A stretch of 64,000 bases of DNA from Acanthamoeba sp. SK_2022b (lineage: Eukaryota > Discosea > Longamoebia > Acanthamoebidae): NCBI GenBank assembly GCA_027943245.1, contig JANDJZ010000153.1, positions 27,669 to 91,668 on the forward strand. Reading direction: 5' to 3'. Below, in pieces: positions 62,619-64,000 of the stretch. The notes beneath the pieces are model-generated. The model ran no database searches, was not told the DNA's origin, and was given only the letters and a program-made list of their open reading frames with translations. Position 1 is the first letter of the stretch. Each line of letters opens with the position of its first letter. A program made the translations under genes and the position numbers.

Positions 62619-63996
62619 CTCTCTCTCTCTCTCTCTCTTTGTGTATGTGCGTGTGGCCTCGCAGGTGTGCCATCGGTATCCCAAGTTTTTCCTCGTGACA
62701 GACAACCCGGTCATGGACCTGGGCTTCCTCAACCTCTCGATCGCCACGAAGCTCGGGAAGCCGCCCCTCACCTACCGGCCCATCCCGCGCGCCTCGCCAC
62801 AGTCGACACCGACCGCCGAGGATTCTCAGGCTCCGCCGCTGCGGCTCGCCGGCAACGGCCTTGAGCTCCGGCCGGCGGCGGCGGAGAGCGAGAGCGACGA
62901 CGAAGAGCTGAGCAGCACGGACGGAGGGGACGAGGAGGGCGAGTCTGACGAGGACGGGTTTGGGGAGAGCGGCGAGGAGGACTGCGGCGCCGACGGCGAC
63001 GCCTCTGGCACCGCGACCGGTGGTGGCCCCGCCGACCAGCTCCTCCTGGCGCAGGCGTCCGAGATCGCCAAGCGCGTGGTCCAACTGCAGACCTGCCCCA
63101 AGGCCGACGCTGGCGTCGCCGGCAGCGGCGGCAAGAGGCTGGCCTCGTTCTACGACGACTACTCGGCGCCGCACTTTGCCATCGACCTCAACTCGTTCGC
63201 CTGCGGGCTCGTAGGGCTCCACCTGCCGCCCTTTCGCCGGGCCGGCGGCTCGCGCTGGGCCTCGCCCGCGGACTTCCTCTCCTTCCACAAGCCGTTCCTC
63301 GTGTGCCCCTACCGCAAGACGCACGACCCGGTCGACGACGCCTCGTTCAACTGCTGGCAGTTTCTCCAGTGCGTCTCCATTCTGTGGATGAACGAGTACG
63401 CCGAGATCCACCAGTCGGTGTCGTCGTCGGCGCGCAAGGAGCTCGACACGCCCACGCCCACGCCCACGGCCGCCGCCTGCGCGTCCGGCAAGGGCGGCGC
63501 CAAGAACGCGTCGGGCGCGGCCAAGCCCGCCACCTACAGCGACTCGGAGTTCCCGACCATTGCGAGCGCCAACGCGACCAGCGACAGGAAGAAGCAACAG
63601 CAGAGGTCGCCGAGGCGTGGGCGCGCGGTGAGCACGCTGGCGACGGGCAGGGATAAGACGGCTTCGCCTTCGCGCGGGTCGAAGCAGCCGCACCACCAGC
63701 ACGCGCGACACTCGTCGTCTGCGTCGACGCAGGCTGCGACGACGTCGCCGAGCTCGCCTTCCTCCAGCCAACAGCAGCAGCAGACAGCCAAGGCCAACCC
63801 GCAGGTGGAGCGCAGGACGGCGAGGTCGTATTCGGATCCTCCGCTCATGGCCGAGCAGCTGAATTGCAGCCGCATGGCGACGGTCATCGCCAAGGCGGGG
63901 GCGTTGGGCGAGGCGACGCCGGAAGGGGCCTCGGCGGTAGTGGAGAGGACGCGATCACGACAGCAGCAGCGAGCGGCGAGCGTCAAAGTTTTGTGA
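61906..63996 (+). CDS. CCCH zinc-finger protein with DEDDh exonuclease domain
   Basis: Four exons (61,906-62,007, 62,126-62,248, 62,340-62,519 and 62,665-63,996) give 578 residues. N-terminus: one CCCH finger, CKYFFSARGCNQGNDCKYLH. Exonuclease motifs: ExoI LDIETTG (Asp and Glu), ExoII in TDNPVMDLGFLN (Asp), and the final H-x3-D in THDPVDDASFN. Together these make a DEDDh set like RNase T and Pol III epsilon. Between ExoII and ExoIII lies an insert of about 130 residues with an acidic run (ESESDDEELSS, DEEGESDEDG). The C-terminal third is low-complexity Ser/Gln/Ala with basic RSPRRGRA. The finger suggests an RNA substrate (inference). A nearby stop lies at 63,994-63,996, close to the window edge. 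No close named homologue is recognised. Confidence 0.82.
62571..62638. repeat. (AC)n-(CT)n compound microsatellite in exonuclease intron
   Basis: About 22 AC units then about 12 CT units, in the intron before the large last exon. Confidence 0.95.
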
Positions 63997-64000
63997 GGTT

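Overview
The window reads as eukaryotic nuclear DNA from a protist with a compact, GC-rich genome. Genes are broken by many short introns (mostly about 50-120 bp, GT-AG), and neighbouring genes lie 70-200 bp apart on both strands. Gene content and codon style fit an amoebozoan such as Acanthamoeba. That identification is inference; no rRNA or organelle marker is present to prove it.

Layout. 1-4.1 kb: a decayed Ty1/copia retrotransposon in strongly CpG-poor DNA. 4.1-11 kb: an HPS4-like longin protein (-), SEC11 signal peptidase (+), a LYR-motif protein (-) and a drug/metabolite transporter (+). 11.1-13.3 kb: a second CpG-poor desert holding a perfect 19-bp hairpin. 13.4-22.2 kb: the large subunit of DNA primase (+), a small secreted protein (+), an EF-hand protein (-) and a YME1-type i-AAA protease (-). 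23-28 kb: a long membrane protein joining a GINT1-like beta-propeller to an HtrL/YibB-type domain (+). 28.3-38.8 kb: Rap1 GTPase (+), NCA2 (-), an RCHY1-like CHY/RING ubiquitin ligase (-) and a METTL21-like methyltransferase with a long histone-H1-like tail (+). 38.8-46.6 kb: an accessory zone of unknown genes, CpG-poor DNA and fragments copied from host genes (pieces of the methyltransferase gene and of a PMS2-type mismatch-repair gene). 46.7-54 kb: an RCC1/BTB/BTB protein (-), a very small protein and a stomatin/SPFH protein (+). 54.1-60.7 kb: the catalytic subunit of Rab3GAP (-). 61.9-64 kb: a CCCH zinc-finger protein with a DEDDh exonuclease domain (+).

Functional themes (from family knowledge). 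Mitochondrial upkeep: YME1, NCA2, LYR protein, possibly the SPFH protein. Vesicle traffic and signalling: HPS4-like, Rab3GAP1, Rap1, RCC1/BTB. Secretory pathway and cell surface: SEC11, transporter, GINT1/HtrL protein. Nucleic acid metabolism: PRIM2, exonuclease, methyltransferase. Nothing suggests an operon or one shared pathway; the order looks like ordinary eukaryotic housekeeping genes interrupted by decayed repeats.

Two genome-scale patterns stand out. Long dinucleotide and other simple repeats sit in introns about twenty times and almost never in intact exons. CpG is severely depleted in the gene-free, transposon-derived blocks but abundant in genes.
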